A stretch of 64,000 bases of DNA from Marinomonas polaris DSM 16579. Lineage in GTDB: Bacteria > Pseudomonadota > Gammaproteobacteria > Pseudomonadales > Marinomonadaceae. The stretch lies in NCBI RefSeq assembly GCF_900129155.1, contig NZ_FQVF01000015.1, positions 62,001 to 126,000 of the forward strand, in the 5' to 3' direction. Within the stretch, counting starts at the first letter, position 1; each line of letters opens with the position of its first letter. The position numbers and the translations under genes were made by a program. Of this stretch, positions 45,878 through 54,861 are shown in pieces. A model generated the notes under the pieces. The model searched no databases, had not been told where the DNA came from, and saw only the letters and a list, made by a program, of their open reading frames with translations.

Positions 45878-46843
45878 ATGAAAAACATCAGCAAATATCT
45901 ATCAGGAACAATATTAGGACTTAGCATTGCTGCAGCGTCTGGAACAGCAAGTGCAGAAAGCTACGTAACGATAGGAACAGGTGGACAAACAGGCACCTAT
46001 TACGTAGTAGGACAAACGATTTGTCGATTGGTTAACAACTTAAAAGACTCAGATATAAAATGTAATGCGCCATCTACTGGTGGGTCCGTTGCAAACATTA
46101 ACGGTATTCGCTCTGGAGATTTAGATCTTGGTGTCGCGCAATCAGATGTTGGCTTTAATGCCATGCTCGGTTTAAAACAATTTGACACTAAATTTGATGA
46201 TCTAAGATCAGTGTTTTCCATGCATGGAGAACCACTGACTATAGTCGCAAGCACAAAGTCCGGTATCAAAAGCTTTGATGACTTAAAAGGTAAAAGGGTA
46301 AACGTAGGTAATCCTGGTTCAGGTCAACGAGCCACAATGGATACGCTTATGTCTTTTAAAGGACTAGATTTTGGTTACTTTTCTCTTGCCTCGGAGCTAA
46401 CCAGCACAGAACAAAGCTCAGCATTAAGTGACAACAATATTGATGCTTTTACGATCGTCACAGGTCATCCTTCTGGCCTAATTCAAGAGGCAACAACAGT
46501 AACGGAGGCAAAAATCATCCCAGTGGAAGGGGATGACATTGATCAACTGATCAAAAAATACCCATACTATGCAAAAGCAACTATTCCTGGTGGACTATAT
46601 AAAGGAAACCCAAATGACATAAACACCTATGGTGTTGTTGCTACCATAGTTACCGACAAAGACACTCCAGATGATGTCATATACGCCATAACGAAAGCGG
46701 TTTTCACTAATTTAGACAGAATAAAGAAAATTCATCCTGCATTTGCTCATTTAACTGAAGCGAATATGGTTGAAGACGGCCTATCAGCGCCATTACATGA
46801 AGGAGCTAAGCGCTATTATAGAGAACGCGGTTGGATAGAATAA
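45878..46843 (+). CDS. TAXI-family TRAP solute-binding protein
   Basis: A 321-aa periplasmic protein from the ATG at 45878 (AGGT ahead); the ATG at 45809 would add 23 residues before a proper signal peptide (LSGTILGLSIAAASGTASA). VTIGTGGQTGTYYVVGQTIC and STGGSVANINGIRSGDLDLGVAQSD are the TAXI hallmarks. It captures a ligand (glutamate-like or other carboxylates in studied cases) for the fused permease downstream. Divergent from RraA2-aminotransferase, whose substrate it may bring in. Confidence 0.92.
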   Translation: MKNISKYLSGTILGLSIAAASGTASAESYVTIGTGGQTGTYYVVGQTICRLVNNLKDSDIKCNAPSTGGSVANINGIRSGDLDLGVAQSDVGFNAMLGLKQFDTKFDDLRSVFSMHGEPLTIVASTKSGIKSFDDLKGKRVNVGNPGSGQRATMDTLMSFKGLDFGYFSLASELTSTEQSSALSDNNIDAFTIVTGHPSGLIQEATTVTEAKIIPVEGDDIDQLIKKYPYYAKATIPGGLYKGNPNDINTYGVVATIVTDKDTPDDVIYAITKAVFTNLDRIKKIHPAFAHLTEANMVEDGLSAPLHEGAKRYYRERGWIE

Positions 46844-46862
46844 TCCTCATTAGCCTATCACT

Positions 46863-46887
46863 CTATGTGCGTACTAGACGCACATAG
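46863..46887 (+). terminator. Intercistronic hairpin between TAXI binding-protein and permease genes
   Basis: Ten-base perfect stem CTATGTGCGT / ACGCACATAG with a five-base loop, followed by TTCTTTTTC, 20 bases after the binding-protein stop. It looks like a partial terminator/attenuator. Confidence 0.75.
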
Positions 46888-46912
46888 TTCTTTTTCATTA
46901 TCGGATTGTTTT

Positions 46913-49483
46913 ATGAGTAATATAAATAACGCTTCGCTCAATGAGCTTGTATATGCTGTTGATGTTGGAGCAAGACGTTTAGAAGGCGTGGAAAAAAAAC
47001 TTCTAGTATTCCTAGCGGTTAGCTGGGCTATTTTCCAATTATGGATAGCCTCACCTCTCCCCTTCATACTTAATATCGGTATTTTTAGCAGTATAGAAGC
47101 CCGATATATTCATTTTACTTTTGCGTTATTTCTCGTCTTTATTGCTTTTCCTGCCACTGAAAAATCAAACAAGTTTCGCGTATCAGGATTAGATTGGCTA
47201 TTTGCCTTAGTAGCCAGTTCAACAGGAGCTTATTTATATGTATTTTATGACCAATTAGCACAACGCCCAGGCAGTCCAATACTACAAGATGTGATTGTAG
47301 GCGGAATTGGATTGCTATTAGTCCTAGAGGCAACAAGGCGCTCACTAGGATTACCTCTAGCAAGCATAGCCCTAATTTTTATACTTTATTCCGTGTTAGG
47401 GCCTTATATGCCAAGCATGATTGCGCATAAAGGAGTAAGTTTTAATTCATTAATCAATCATCAATGGCTGACAACACAAGGCGTTTTTGGTATTGCCTTA
47501 GGAGTATCCACGAGTTTTGTTTTTCTCTTTGTATTATTCGGTGCGTTATTAGAAAAAGGCGGAGCAGGTAATTTTTTCATTAAAACGGCTTTTTCAGTAT
47601 TAGGGAAATATTCAGGAGGTCCTGCAAAAGCCGCTGTAGTAGCATCAGGTCTGACTGGCCTTGTGTCTGGATCCTCTATCGCTAATGTTGTCACAACAGG
47701 CACATTCACCATTCCAATGATGCGTAAAGTTGGCTTCTCTGCAGAAAAGGCAGGGGCGGTAGAAGTTGCCTCATCGGTTAACGGTCAGATAATGCCGCCA
47801 GTAATGGGTGCCGCTGCATTCTTAATGGTTGAGTACATAGGAATCCCTTACAGCGAAGTGATTAAAAGCGCTTTTTTACCCGCGTTAATATCCTATATAT
47901 CATTAATCTTTATTGTCCACCTAGAAGCACAAAAAATGGGTGCAGTTGGGATAAAGGACAACTCGAAATCTGTTAGCCTACTAATAAAAGCCAGTAAATT
48001 CCTATTTGGCTTCCTAGTAATGTCGGCATTGTCTTATCTTATTTATTTTAGTGTGTCCTGGGTAAAAGGTCTTTTCCATGACAGTGCCATATATATCATC
48101 CTATTAAGTATCTCAGCATCGTATCTCTACATTATTAAAGTCGTCTCTAGGTATCCGGATTTAGAAGAAGACGATTCCGATCTAAACGTACTGCCAAACT
48201 TCAAACAAACACTAATGAGTGGATTGCATTACTTGTTGCCCGTAGTGATTTTAATTTGGTGCTTAATGGTAGAACAAATGTCGCCTAGCCTTTCTTCTTT
48301 CTGGGCATCAAGCGCTATGATCTTTATCTTATTAACGCAAAAACCACTAAAGGCGGTGTTCCGAAAAGAAAAAATAGAATCGATTCTACAAAGTGTTCGT
48401 TCAGGTACAAAAGATCTTTTTGAAGCGCTTGAGGCTGGCTCAAGAAACATGATAGGTATTGCCGTAGCAACAGCAGCGGCAGGCATTGTAGTTGGTGCAG
48501 TTGCACAAACAGGAATTGGCTTAGTTCTGGCTGACCTCGTTGAGTATTTTTCCATGGGAAATATACTCATTATGCTGATATTAACCGCTCTATTATGCTT
48601 AATTCTTGGCATGGGATTACCGACTACAGCGAACTACATCGTTGTATCAGCCTTGCTGGCACCAGTAATAGTATCTTTAGGTGAGCAGAATGGACTCATT
48701 GTGCCACTAATTGCCGTGCATTTATTTGTGTTTTACTTCGGCATAATGGCAGATGTCACCCCTCCGGTTGGGTTGGCCTCTTTTGCGGCTGCTGCCGTTG
48801 CAAAAGGAGACCCTATAAAAACAGGCTTACAAGCTTTCAAATACAGCCTTAGAACAGCCTTATTACCATTCATCTTTATTTACAATACTGATCTTTTGTT
48901 GATCGATGTCACTTGGTATTGGGGAATAATCATCTTTTGCGTTTCAACTATTGCAATGATGGCTTTTTCCTCAGGAATGCAAAACTATTTAATTGTAAAA
49001 AACAAATGGTATGAAAACCTTGCTTTCCTACTCATTGCCTTCACGTTGCTACGTCCTGGATTTTGGCTTGATCTAGTGTACCCACCGTTTCAATCAGTAC
49101 CGCTTCAAAACATAGAGAGTACTTATGATTCAATGGATCGCGACCACTATCTAAAGTTGCAAATAGACGGTTTTGATAAAGTTGGTGAGAAAGTAACCTT
49201 CTTCACATTGCTACCAAAAGAAATAGATAAGGTAGGTAAAGTCGAACACTTTGAGGATTTAGGATTAAACCTAATATCCAAGGATGATGGGCTATTGATT
49301 GACACTGTCAGTTTCGCCTCCCCTGCTGAGAAACTAGGTTTTGAGTTTGACCAAAAAATCATATCGGTCGGTATTAATTCCGAACGACCAAGCAAAGAAC
49401 TTTTTTGGATTCCAGCATTCTTGATGTGTATTTTTATTTATTACAATCAATTAAGGAGAAAAAGGTCTGGTAAGTCCAAATAA
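46913..49483 (+). CDS. TAXI-TRAP fused 4TM/12TM permease with DUF3394 tail
   Basis: An 856-aa inner-membrane protein: DctQ-like helices in the first 170 residues, then the DctM domain (LFGALLEKGGAGNFFIKTAFS; SGLTGLVSGSSIANVVTTGTF; MGLPTTANYIVVSALLAP; GIMADVTPPVGLASFAAAAVA). The last 120 residues after LVYPPFQSVP form the soluble DUF3394-type extension found on many fused TAXI permeases, with a final TM (FWIPAFLMCIFIYYNQ). Start at ATG 46913; the longer frame at 46865 begins inside the hairpin. Works with the TAXI binding protein upstream. Confidence 0.92.
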   Translation: MSNINNASLNELVYAVDVGARRLEGVEKKLLVFLAVSWAIFQLWIASPLPFILNIGIFSSIEARYIHFTFALFLVFIAFPATEKSNKFRVSGLDWLFALVASSTGAYLYVFYDQLAQRPGSPILQDVIVGGIGLLLVLEATRRSLGLPLASIALIFILYSVLGPYMPSMIAHKGVSFNSLINHQWLTTQGVFGIALGVSTSFVFLFVLFGALLEKGGAGNFFIKTAFSVLGKYSGGPAKAAVVASGLTGLVSGSSIANVVTTGTFTIPMMRKVGFSAEKAGAVEVASSVNGQIMPPVMGAAAFLMVEYIGIPYSEVIKSAFLPALISYISLIFIVHLEAQKMGAVGIKDNSKSVSLLIKASKFLFGFLVMSALSYLIYFSVSWVKGLFHDSAIYIILLSISASYLYIIKVVSRYPDLEEDDSDLNVLPNFKQTLMSGLHYLLPVVILIWCLMVEQMSPSLSSFWASSAMIFILLTQKPLKAVFRKEKIESILQSVRSGTKDLFEALEAGSRNMIGIAVATAAAGIVVGAVAQTGIGLVLADLVEYFSMGNILIMLILTALLCLILGMGLPTTANYIVVSALLAPVIVSLGEQNGLIVPLIAVHLFVFYFGIMADVTPPVGLASFAAAAVAKGDPIKTGLQAFKYSLRTALLPFIFIYNTDLLLIDVTWYWGIIIFCVSTIAMMAFSSGMQNYLIVKNKWYENLAFLLIAFTLLRPGFWLDLVYPPFQSVPLQNIESTYDSMDRDHYLKLQIDGFDKVGEKVTFFTLLPKEIDKVGKVEHFEDLGLNLISKDDGLLIDTVSFASPAEKLGFEFDQKIISVGINSERPSKELFWIPAFLMCIFIYYNQLRRKRSGKSK

Positions 49484-49711
49484 TCTATTACAGGAATGAC
49501 CGAATTCATCAGGGGTAAACATGTTGTGGAAGGACGTCACTGAACACATTATTTGATGGAAGAGAATTAGGATTTAGCCCAGTCCGAGCTGGCAGACACC
49601 AACTAAAATAAGGAGTCTGTCAGATCAAGGTAGAAACTAGTTCAACGATAAAAAACTAGCACAACGATAAGGTAGTGGCCCGTTTTACTAGGCCACTACA
49701 GTTGGATCCAT

Positions 49712-50956
49712 TCAGCGAACTCGCTTTGAGTATGGAATAACTTGTTCGTTGATATTGATATCGCGAACATCATTCACCCCAACAAGTGCCATATTACGCA
49801 TCATTTCGGATTTCAATATGCCCAGTGCGTGCTGTACACCAGCTTCGCCGGCAACAGAAGAAGCATAGGCAAACGGGCGGCCAGCAAAAACGAAAGACGC
49901 CCCAAGAGCCAACGCTTTAATAACATCTCCACCACGACGAATGCCGCTATCCATCATAACAGGAATGTTGGGGCAGGCTTGAACAATAGCAGGCAATGCA
50001 TGAAGAGGAGCGATTGCACCATCCAGTTGACGCCCACCATGATTGGAAACAATGATACCGTCTGCGCCTATTTCAACTGCTTTCCGGGCATCTTCTGGAT
50101 TGAGAATACCTTTAATCACAAATGTCCCTTTCCATAACTTACGAATTCTTTCTACATGAGACCAGTTTAGATGATCACGAAATGAAAAATCACGCTCGAC
50201 AGTAGGTGATAAAATAGGAGCTCCACGATGAGCGTAACTGTTCTCAAAATGTGGAATACCATGAAAAGTTATTGTTTTTAAGAAGGTCCCAATAGACCAT
50301 CGCGGATGAAGTATTCCGTCAAGCAAGAGGCGAAAACTAGGCTTAAGTGGAGTGCTGAAGCCTGCACGGACATTATTCTCTCTATTGGCTGGAACACAAG
50401 TATCGACAGTCAAAACTAATGTTTTAAAGTTGGCCTTTTCAACACGTTGCAGTAGAGCATCGATATTTGCATCATCACCGGGCAAGTAGGCTTGAAACCA
50501 AGCGTCTGGATTGGCTTTAATTACCTCTTCTAAGCGAATGAGAGAAGTGCCGCTCAATATCATAGGTACGTTTTCTTGCGCCGCTCCTTTCGCTAACACA
50601 ATATCGCCTCGATAAGCATAGAGAGCACTTAAGCCAATCGGCGCTATACCGAAAGGTGCCGCATAGGTCTTTCCAAATAACTCGGTTGTCGTTGTTCTTT
50701 TAGAAACATCATTTAGTACACGAGGTAAAAACTCGTAATCATCAAAGGACTCTCGGTTGCGTTTTCGAGAAACATTGTTCTCTGCCGCACCAGAAATATA
50801 ACCAAATATAGGGCGTGGTAGCAGCTTTTTTGCTTCAATTTCAAAATCGTCCAAGCTTAATACACGAGAAAGTAACCGAGTTGTTCTTTTGGAGGGCCCA
50901 GAATAAACTGTATTAATCGTGGTTTTATTTGTTTTTATAGACTCATTGCTGGACAT
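49712..50956 (-). CDS. FMN-dependent alpha-hydroxyacid oxidase/dehydrogenase
   Basis: A 414-aa flavoenzyme of the glycolate oxidase/lactate dehydrogenase family. FGYISGAAENNVSRKRN (FMN face), WFQAYLPGDD, TVDTCVPANRENNVRAGF and the catalytic His in VSNHGGRQLDGAI near residue 302 are intact; the N-terminal 35 residues are extra, Ser/Thr-rich and not a signal peptide. It oxidises an L-2-hydroxyacid to a 2-oxo acid. It lies in a minus-strand set with a D-2-hydroxyacid dehydrogenase and RraA3, so both enantiomers of one hydroxyacid may be handled. GGAGATTAAG precedes the ATG. Confidence 0.9.
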   Translation of the reverse strand: MSSNESIKTNKTTINTVYSGPSKRTTRLLSRVLSLDDFEIEAKKLLPRPIFGYISGAAENNVSRKRNRESFDDYEFLPRVLNDVSKRTTTTELFGKTYAAPFGIAPIGLSALYAYRGDIVLAKGAAQENVPMILSGTSLIRLEEVIKANPDAWFQAYLPGDDANIDALLQRVEKANFKTLVLTVDTCVPANRENNVRAGFSTPLKPSFRLLLDGILHPRWSIGTFLKTITFHGIPHFENSYAHRGAPILSPTVERDFSFRDHLNWSHVERIRKLWKGTFVIKGILNPEDARKAVEIGADGIIVSNHGGRQLDGAIAPLHALPAIVQACPNIPVMMDSGIRRGGDVIKALALGASFVFAGRPFAYASSVAGEAGVQHALGILKSEMMRNMALVGVNDVRDININEQVIPYSKRVR

Positions 50957-51206
50957 CTTAATCTCCGAACTTCATTGATAGGCTTGATCAGAACTGATGA
51001 AAGTATTTAGGCTTTAGTCGATTCACTGCTTCATCGTGCCAAGGATGTTTTTTTAAGCATCGCATTGAGTACATCGATGGTTCGATGCTGAGAAATGCTA
51101 ATCGAAAGAGCAGACTTTGGCTGATCTGCCCTTTCAATCATTAAGCCTTAGATAGTTATTCTTTAAAAAACTATCTATTTAAAATACCAAGTAAAATCAT
51201 ACTTCC

Positions 51207-52229
51207 TTAAAGTGAATTGCGCTTAAGAAATACTTCCCATACTTCAGGATTGATTAATCGAGACGGCTTGTTTCCGTCTAGTATTTCTCTAATTTGTAAC
51301 GCTCCTTGTGATGCGACATTATAGCGACCTTCATGAGATACACCTGCCGTATGATAGGTCGCAACTACATTGGGTAGAGATAATAAAGGATGATCCAACG
51401 CTGGAGGCTCCTCTTCCCATACATCTAATCCTGCGCCACTTAAATGCTCAGTACTTAATGCTTGGTATAAGGCAGATTCATCATGAATACCTCCACGGGC
51501 AGTGGTGACAAACTGAGCGCCTTTTTTCATCTTTGAGAATGCCTCTGCATTGAACATATTTCGCGTTGAATTGTCCTTTGGGCAATGAAGTGAAATTATG
51601 TCTGACTCATTGAGTAGCTGTTCCCAATCTACTGAAGTAGCTCCTCTCGATGTCATTTCTTCGGAGGTAAGATACGGATCAAAAGCAATGACCTTCATAC
51701 CAAATGCGTTAGCCAGTTTCGCGGTAGCCGATCCCGCATACCCTAAACCAACAATCCCTAAAACGCGTCCACAAAGGTCATGTCCCATAAGCTCTTCTCG
51801 ACTAAACCCTCGTCGACTTTTTAGAACTCTATCGGATTCTGTTATTCGTCGTGACACAGAAAGCATCAAGCCAACAGCCATTTCAGCTACTGAAGTAGCA
51901 TTGATGCCCATTTGCCCAACGACAGCCACACCAGCCTTTGTACAGGCTTCGACATCAATAGTGTCATAACCAGCGCCAGTGGAAGAAACACATATCAGGT
52001 TTGGACATTTAGCCAGTAACTCCTTACTGACTCGCCATTTGGGAGGAATTTCATCTAACGTCGGGCGTAAATGTAATACATCCACTGTTTTTAGTTTAGC
52101 CCACACACTTTCTTCGCTGTCGTTAAAGTCGATAACTTCAAGTTTTGTATCAGAGCGTTCGTTTATTATTTTGTCGAAAATTGGATTAATCCATGCCTCA
52201 AATCTGGCAACTACTCTTTCTTGGCGCAT
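51207..52229 (-). CDS. D-2-hydroxyacid dehydrogenase
   Basis: A 340-aa NAD(P)-dependent dehydrogenase. Dinucleotide site LGIVGLGYAGSATAKLA; catalytic Arg in TTARGGIHDESAL, Glu in LDVWEEEPPALDHP, and His in ATYHTAGVSHEG. Compared with phosphoglycerate dehydrogenase there is no ACT or extra domain. The start is the ATG at 52229 with GAGGGT ahead. It follows RraA3 by 27 bases, so the two are an operon. Exact hydroxyacid unknown. Confidence 0.9.
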   Translation of the reverse strand: MRQERVVARFEAWINPIFDKIINERSDTKLEVIDFNDSEESVWAKLKTVDVLHLRPTLDEIPPKWRVSKELLAKCPNLICVSSTGAGYDTIDVEACTKAGVAVVGQMGINATSVAEMAVGLMLSVSRRITESDRVLKSRRGFSREELMGHDLCGRVLGIVGLGYAGSATAKLANAFGMKVIAFDPYLTSEEMTSRGATSVDWEQLLNESDIISLHCPKDNSTRNMFNAEAFSKMKKGAQFVTTARGGIHDESALYQALSTEHLSGAGLDVWEEEPPALDHPLLSLPNVVATYHTAGVSHEGRYNVASQGALQIREILDGNKPSRLINPEVWEVFLKRNSL

Positions 52230-52256
52230 TTTTAATACCCTCATAACTTATTGTTT

Positions 52257-52937
52257 TTATTCGAAAACGCAGCCACGTGCTTTCAAGGCATTGACGACCC
52301 AACTGCGATCAACGCTTCCGTCTTCTATCGCTGCGATTTCAACTTGTTCTGCAGCATATTTCGCTTGAGCAGCAGCCAAAATGGCTTCAGCATGATCAAT
52401 ACTTACAGACAGTACGCCATCTCCATCGGCTAAAATTAGGTCGCCAGCTTCGATAACCATTCCGTCAATGCATATAGGTGTGTTTATCTCTCCTGGACCA
52501 TCTTTGTAGGGACCTCGATGAGAAACGCCTGTTGCGAAAAGAGGCAACCCCATTCGTCGAATTTCAGCCGCATCACGAATCGCGCCATTAATAATTATTC
52601 CAGCTACGCCCTTTTTTATAGCAAGAGCAGCCATGATTTCTCCCATCATTGCATTTGTCTGATCGCCGCCAGCATCAACAACAATGATATCTCCCGGTTC
52701 AGCGATATCAATCGCATGGTGTAAGACCAAATTATCGCCAGGGCGAGTACGAACGGTTAAAGCGGCGCCTGCGATAACTTCTGTTGAATCATGAATAGGG
52801 CGAATGTTGGATCCACCTGCAAATAAGCGGTTCATGCAGTCGCTAACGTTAGCAACAGGAAGGCTTTTAAAGCTGGCTACGATGCGGCTATCAATTTTTC
52901 TTTTGCGATTTTTGATTTGGAAACCAATGTTGTTCAT
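52257..52937 (-). CDS. RraA-family protein 3 (HMG/CHA aldolase type)
   Basis: A 226-aa RraA-fold protein: LPVANVSDCMNRLFAGGSNIRPI, PGDIIVVDAGGDQTNAMMGEIMA, INGAIRDAAEIRR, GPGEINTPICIDG and ADGDGVLSV, with the Arg-Asp pair. The N-terminal 15 residues are basic. First in a minus-strand unit with the D-2-hydroxyacid dehydrogenase and divergent from the TctCBA importer (410-base gap). This is the setting in which RraA paralogs are usually catabolic aldolases, not RNase E regulators. Confidence 0.87.
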   Translation of the reverse strand: MNNIGFQIKNRKRKIDSRIVASFKSLPVANVSDCMNRLFAGGSNIRPIHDSTEVIAGAALTVRTRPGDNLVLHHAIDIAEPGDIIVVDAGGDQTNAMMGEIMAALAIKKGVAGIIINGAIRDAAEIRRMGLPLFATGVSHRGPYKDGPGEINTPICIDGMVIEAGDLILADGDGVLSVSIDHAEAILAAAQAKYAAEQVEIAAIEDGSVDRSWVVNALKARGCVFE

Positions 52938-53347
52938 TTTTCAATTCCTATGTGGTGTTTTTATTTTAAGACTCGTCAACATATCTCAGCGTGCTAAGTC
53001 ATGTTTTCATTACTCGACTACTCACCAACAATAATCACCGGAAAGCCTTGTTGGTAAGAATGAATTCATACAACATCAAAAAAAGTACTAAAAAAATACA
53101 AACAAAATACATTTATCGCAATCTATTTATAATAAAGAGATATAAAAAACACAAAAACAATAACCAAGTGATTGAATTATAATGAAAAAAATAAATAATC
53201 CTTTATTTTTGTCATTTCTATTTACTTCGTTCACTGCACGGAACTATACTGAAACCGTATACGAAAACACATTTATTAGAGAACCTAAGCATCTTTAATA
53301 AATTGTTTTTTGTATTGCCTAAACTAAAAAAACGATAGGAAACAAAG
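52938..53347. other. 410-base AT-rich divergent promoter region
   Basis: Strongly AT-rich between RraA3 and tctC, with no gene-like frame. It must hold both divergent promoters. An 8-bp palindrome CGTATACG at 53256-53263 is the only site that stands out. Confidence 0.6.
53256..53263. promoter_or_regulatory. Candidate GntR (FadR-type) operator
   Basis: CGTATACG in the context CCGTATACGA resembles the NGT-N-ACN core bound by FCD-type GntR regulators, and such a regulator is encoded at the end of the operon. Short and unproven. Confidence 0.3.
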
Positions 53348-54331
53348 ATGAAAATAATAAAACCTAGAGTTGGTATGTTTTTGAAAACGCTCAGCCTGAC
53401 TATGTTATGTAGCGCCTCTATCTCAGCAATGGCTGATTATCCAGAGCGTCCAATTAAAATGATCGTTGCCTACGGTGCAGGTGGCGGAACGGATATTGCG
53501 GCTAGAACATTGGCACCCTATATCGAAAAATACATGGGTGAAAACGTCTCTATAGTGATCGAGAATAAACCCGGTGCTGGCGGAGAGATTGGTTTTACTC
53601 AGTTAGCGAACTCTTCTCCTGATGGATATACGATAGGCTTTGTTAATACGCCTAACCTCATTACGATCCCGATTCAACGTAAAGCTCGATACAGCCTCGC
53701 AGACTTTACGCCAATAGGTAATGTTGTTGATGATCCAGGCGCTTTCAGCGTATCTATCAACAGCCCAATAAAATCATTAGGTGATTTAGTTAGTTATGCA
53801 AATAAAAATCCAGGCAAACTTACCTATGGAACAACGGGTATTGGTGGAGATGATCATTTGGCTGCACTGGCTTTTGAAAAACAAACAAATATTAAAATGA
53901 AGCATATTCCATTCAAAGGATCGGCTGATGTAAGAACCGCTGCACTTGGTGAACATATTGACTTGGCAAATATGAATATGAGTGAAGCCATTGCAGATGG
54001 CCAAGAAGGAAACTTACTAATTTTAGGACAAATGGGAGAATCCCGTTGGAGCGAAGCGCCAAATGTACCTACTTTTATGGAGCAGGGATATGACGTCGTT
54101 TCAGGGTCAATGCGCGGTTTGGCGGCTCCAGCAGGGTTACCAAGTGACATTCAAAAGAGACTAGAAAAAGCACTAGAACAGGCTGTTAGTGACCCTGAAT
54201 TTGTTGCTAAAGCAAAAGAACAAAACCTTCCCCTATCCTATATGAACAGCAATGACTTTGGCGCCACATTGCAGCGTTTACATGATACCTACAACGCTAT
54301 TTGGACGGCAGAACCTTGGATTAAAGGTTAA
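53348..54331 (+). CDS. tctC: TctC/Bug-family binding protein of a tripartite tricarboxylate transporter
   Basis: A 327-aa periplasmic protein. Signal peptide to about residue 28 (LSLTMLCSASISAMA), then the Bug opening YPERPIKMIVAYGAGGGTDIAAR, ENKPGAGGEIGF, and LTYGTTGIGGDDHLAA, the second ligand-carboxylate loop. Bug proteins bind di- and tricarboxylates, amino acids or aromatic acids. First gene of tctCBA with AGGAAAC ahead, divergent from RraA3. Confidence 0.93.
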   Translation: MKIIKPRVGMFLKTLSLTMLCSASISAMADYPERPIKMIVAYGAGGGTDIAARTLAPYIEKYMGENVSIVIENKPGAGGEIGFTQLANSSPDGYTIGFVNTPNLITIPIQRKARYSLADFTPIGNVVDDPGAFSVSINSPIKSLGDLVSYANKNPGKLTYGTTGIGGDDHLAALAFEKQTNIKMKHIPFKGSADVRTAALGEHIDLANMNMSEAIADGQEGNLLILGQMGESRWSEAPNVPTFMEQGYDVVSGSMRGLAAPAGLPSDIQKRLEKALEQAVSDPEFVAKAKEQNLPLSYMNSNDFGATLQRLHDTYNAIWTAEPWIKG

Positions 54332-54352
54332 ACGCTAAAGTATTCAATGAAG

Positions 54353-54388
54353 AGAGATATCGTGAACAACGGTATCTCTTTCTTTTTT
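54353..54388 (+). terminator. Intercistronic hairpin between tctC and tctB
   Basis: Ten-base stem AGAGATATCG / CGGTATCTCT (one G-U pair), seven-base loop, then TTCTTTTTT. It starts 22 bases after the tctC stop and before the tctB ribosome site, and would lower permease expression relative to the binding protein. Confidence 0.8.
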
Positions 54389-54400
54389 GTGGGGAAATAT

Positions 54401-54856
54401 ATGAATAAAGCAAAAGTTGAACTTCTGTCTAGCACAGTAGTAACGATCTTTTCAATTTTCGGGCTCATAGAAGCATGGGGCTATAGCGCAACCTCAGGAT
54501 TCTTACCCAGAATAGTGCTGTTCATCATGTTGGCATTATCTTTAATTTGGATTGCTCAGTCCTTAAGATCAATCTTTAAACTCAAGAATCAAGAGAAAAC
54601 AACAGACTTCGAATGGAGGAAGTTTTTTCTAATCGTTTCCTCTAGTTCCTTATTTGTATTAGGTATTAGTTATCTTGGAGTCATTACGAGTTCTGCCATA
54701 TTTACTCCATTACTGGCTCTTGGGCTTGGCTATCGAAATGTAAAAAACGTAATCATTGCGGCAGTCGTTTTTTGCACCTTAATTTATGTGGTCTTTAGGG
54801 TTGTGTTGAGAATACCTCTGCCACCTGAAGCCATTTCAGTTCTATTAATGGGGTAA
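54401..54856 (+). CDS. tctB: TctB small permease of a tripartite tricarboxylate transporter
   Basis: A 151-aa four-helix protein. The start is the ATG at 54401 behind GGGGAAAT; the longer frame from 54347 runs through the hairpin. TctB proteins are weakly conserved; the size, the two central helix pairs and the position between tctC and tctA decide the call. Ends five bases before tctA. Confidence 0.88.
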   Translation: MNKAKVELLSSTVVTIFSIFGLIEAWGYSATSGFLPRIVLFIMLALSLIWIAQSLRSIFKLKNQEKTTDFEWRKFFLIVSSSSLFVLGISYLGVITSSAIFTPLLALGLGYRNVKNVIIAAVVFCTLIYVVFRVVLRIPLPPEAISVLLMG

Positions 54857-54861
54857 TTGTT

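Noticed and set aside
49635..49671. Short direct repeats (AACTAG..CAACGATAA twice) between the TAXI permease and FMN oxidase genes
   Set aside because: Two short copies only, with no regulatory or mobile context; kept out as likely chance.
49673..49698. Inverted repeat TAGTGGCC / GGCCACTA after the FMN oxidase gene
   Set aside because: A stem is possible, but no T run follows on the minus strand, so I did not call a terminator.
51031..51141. A 36-codon minus-strand open frame in the gap upstream of the FMN oxidase gene
   Set aside because: No ribosome site or recognised family; could be chance or a remnant of a regulator, which cannot be told from this length.
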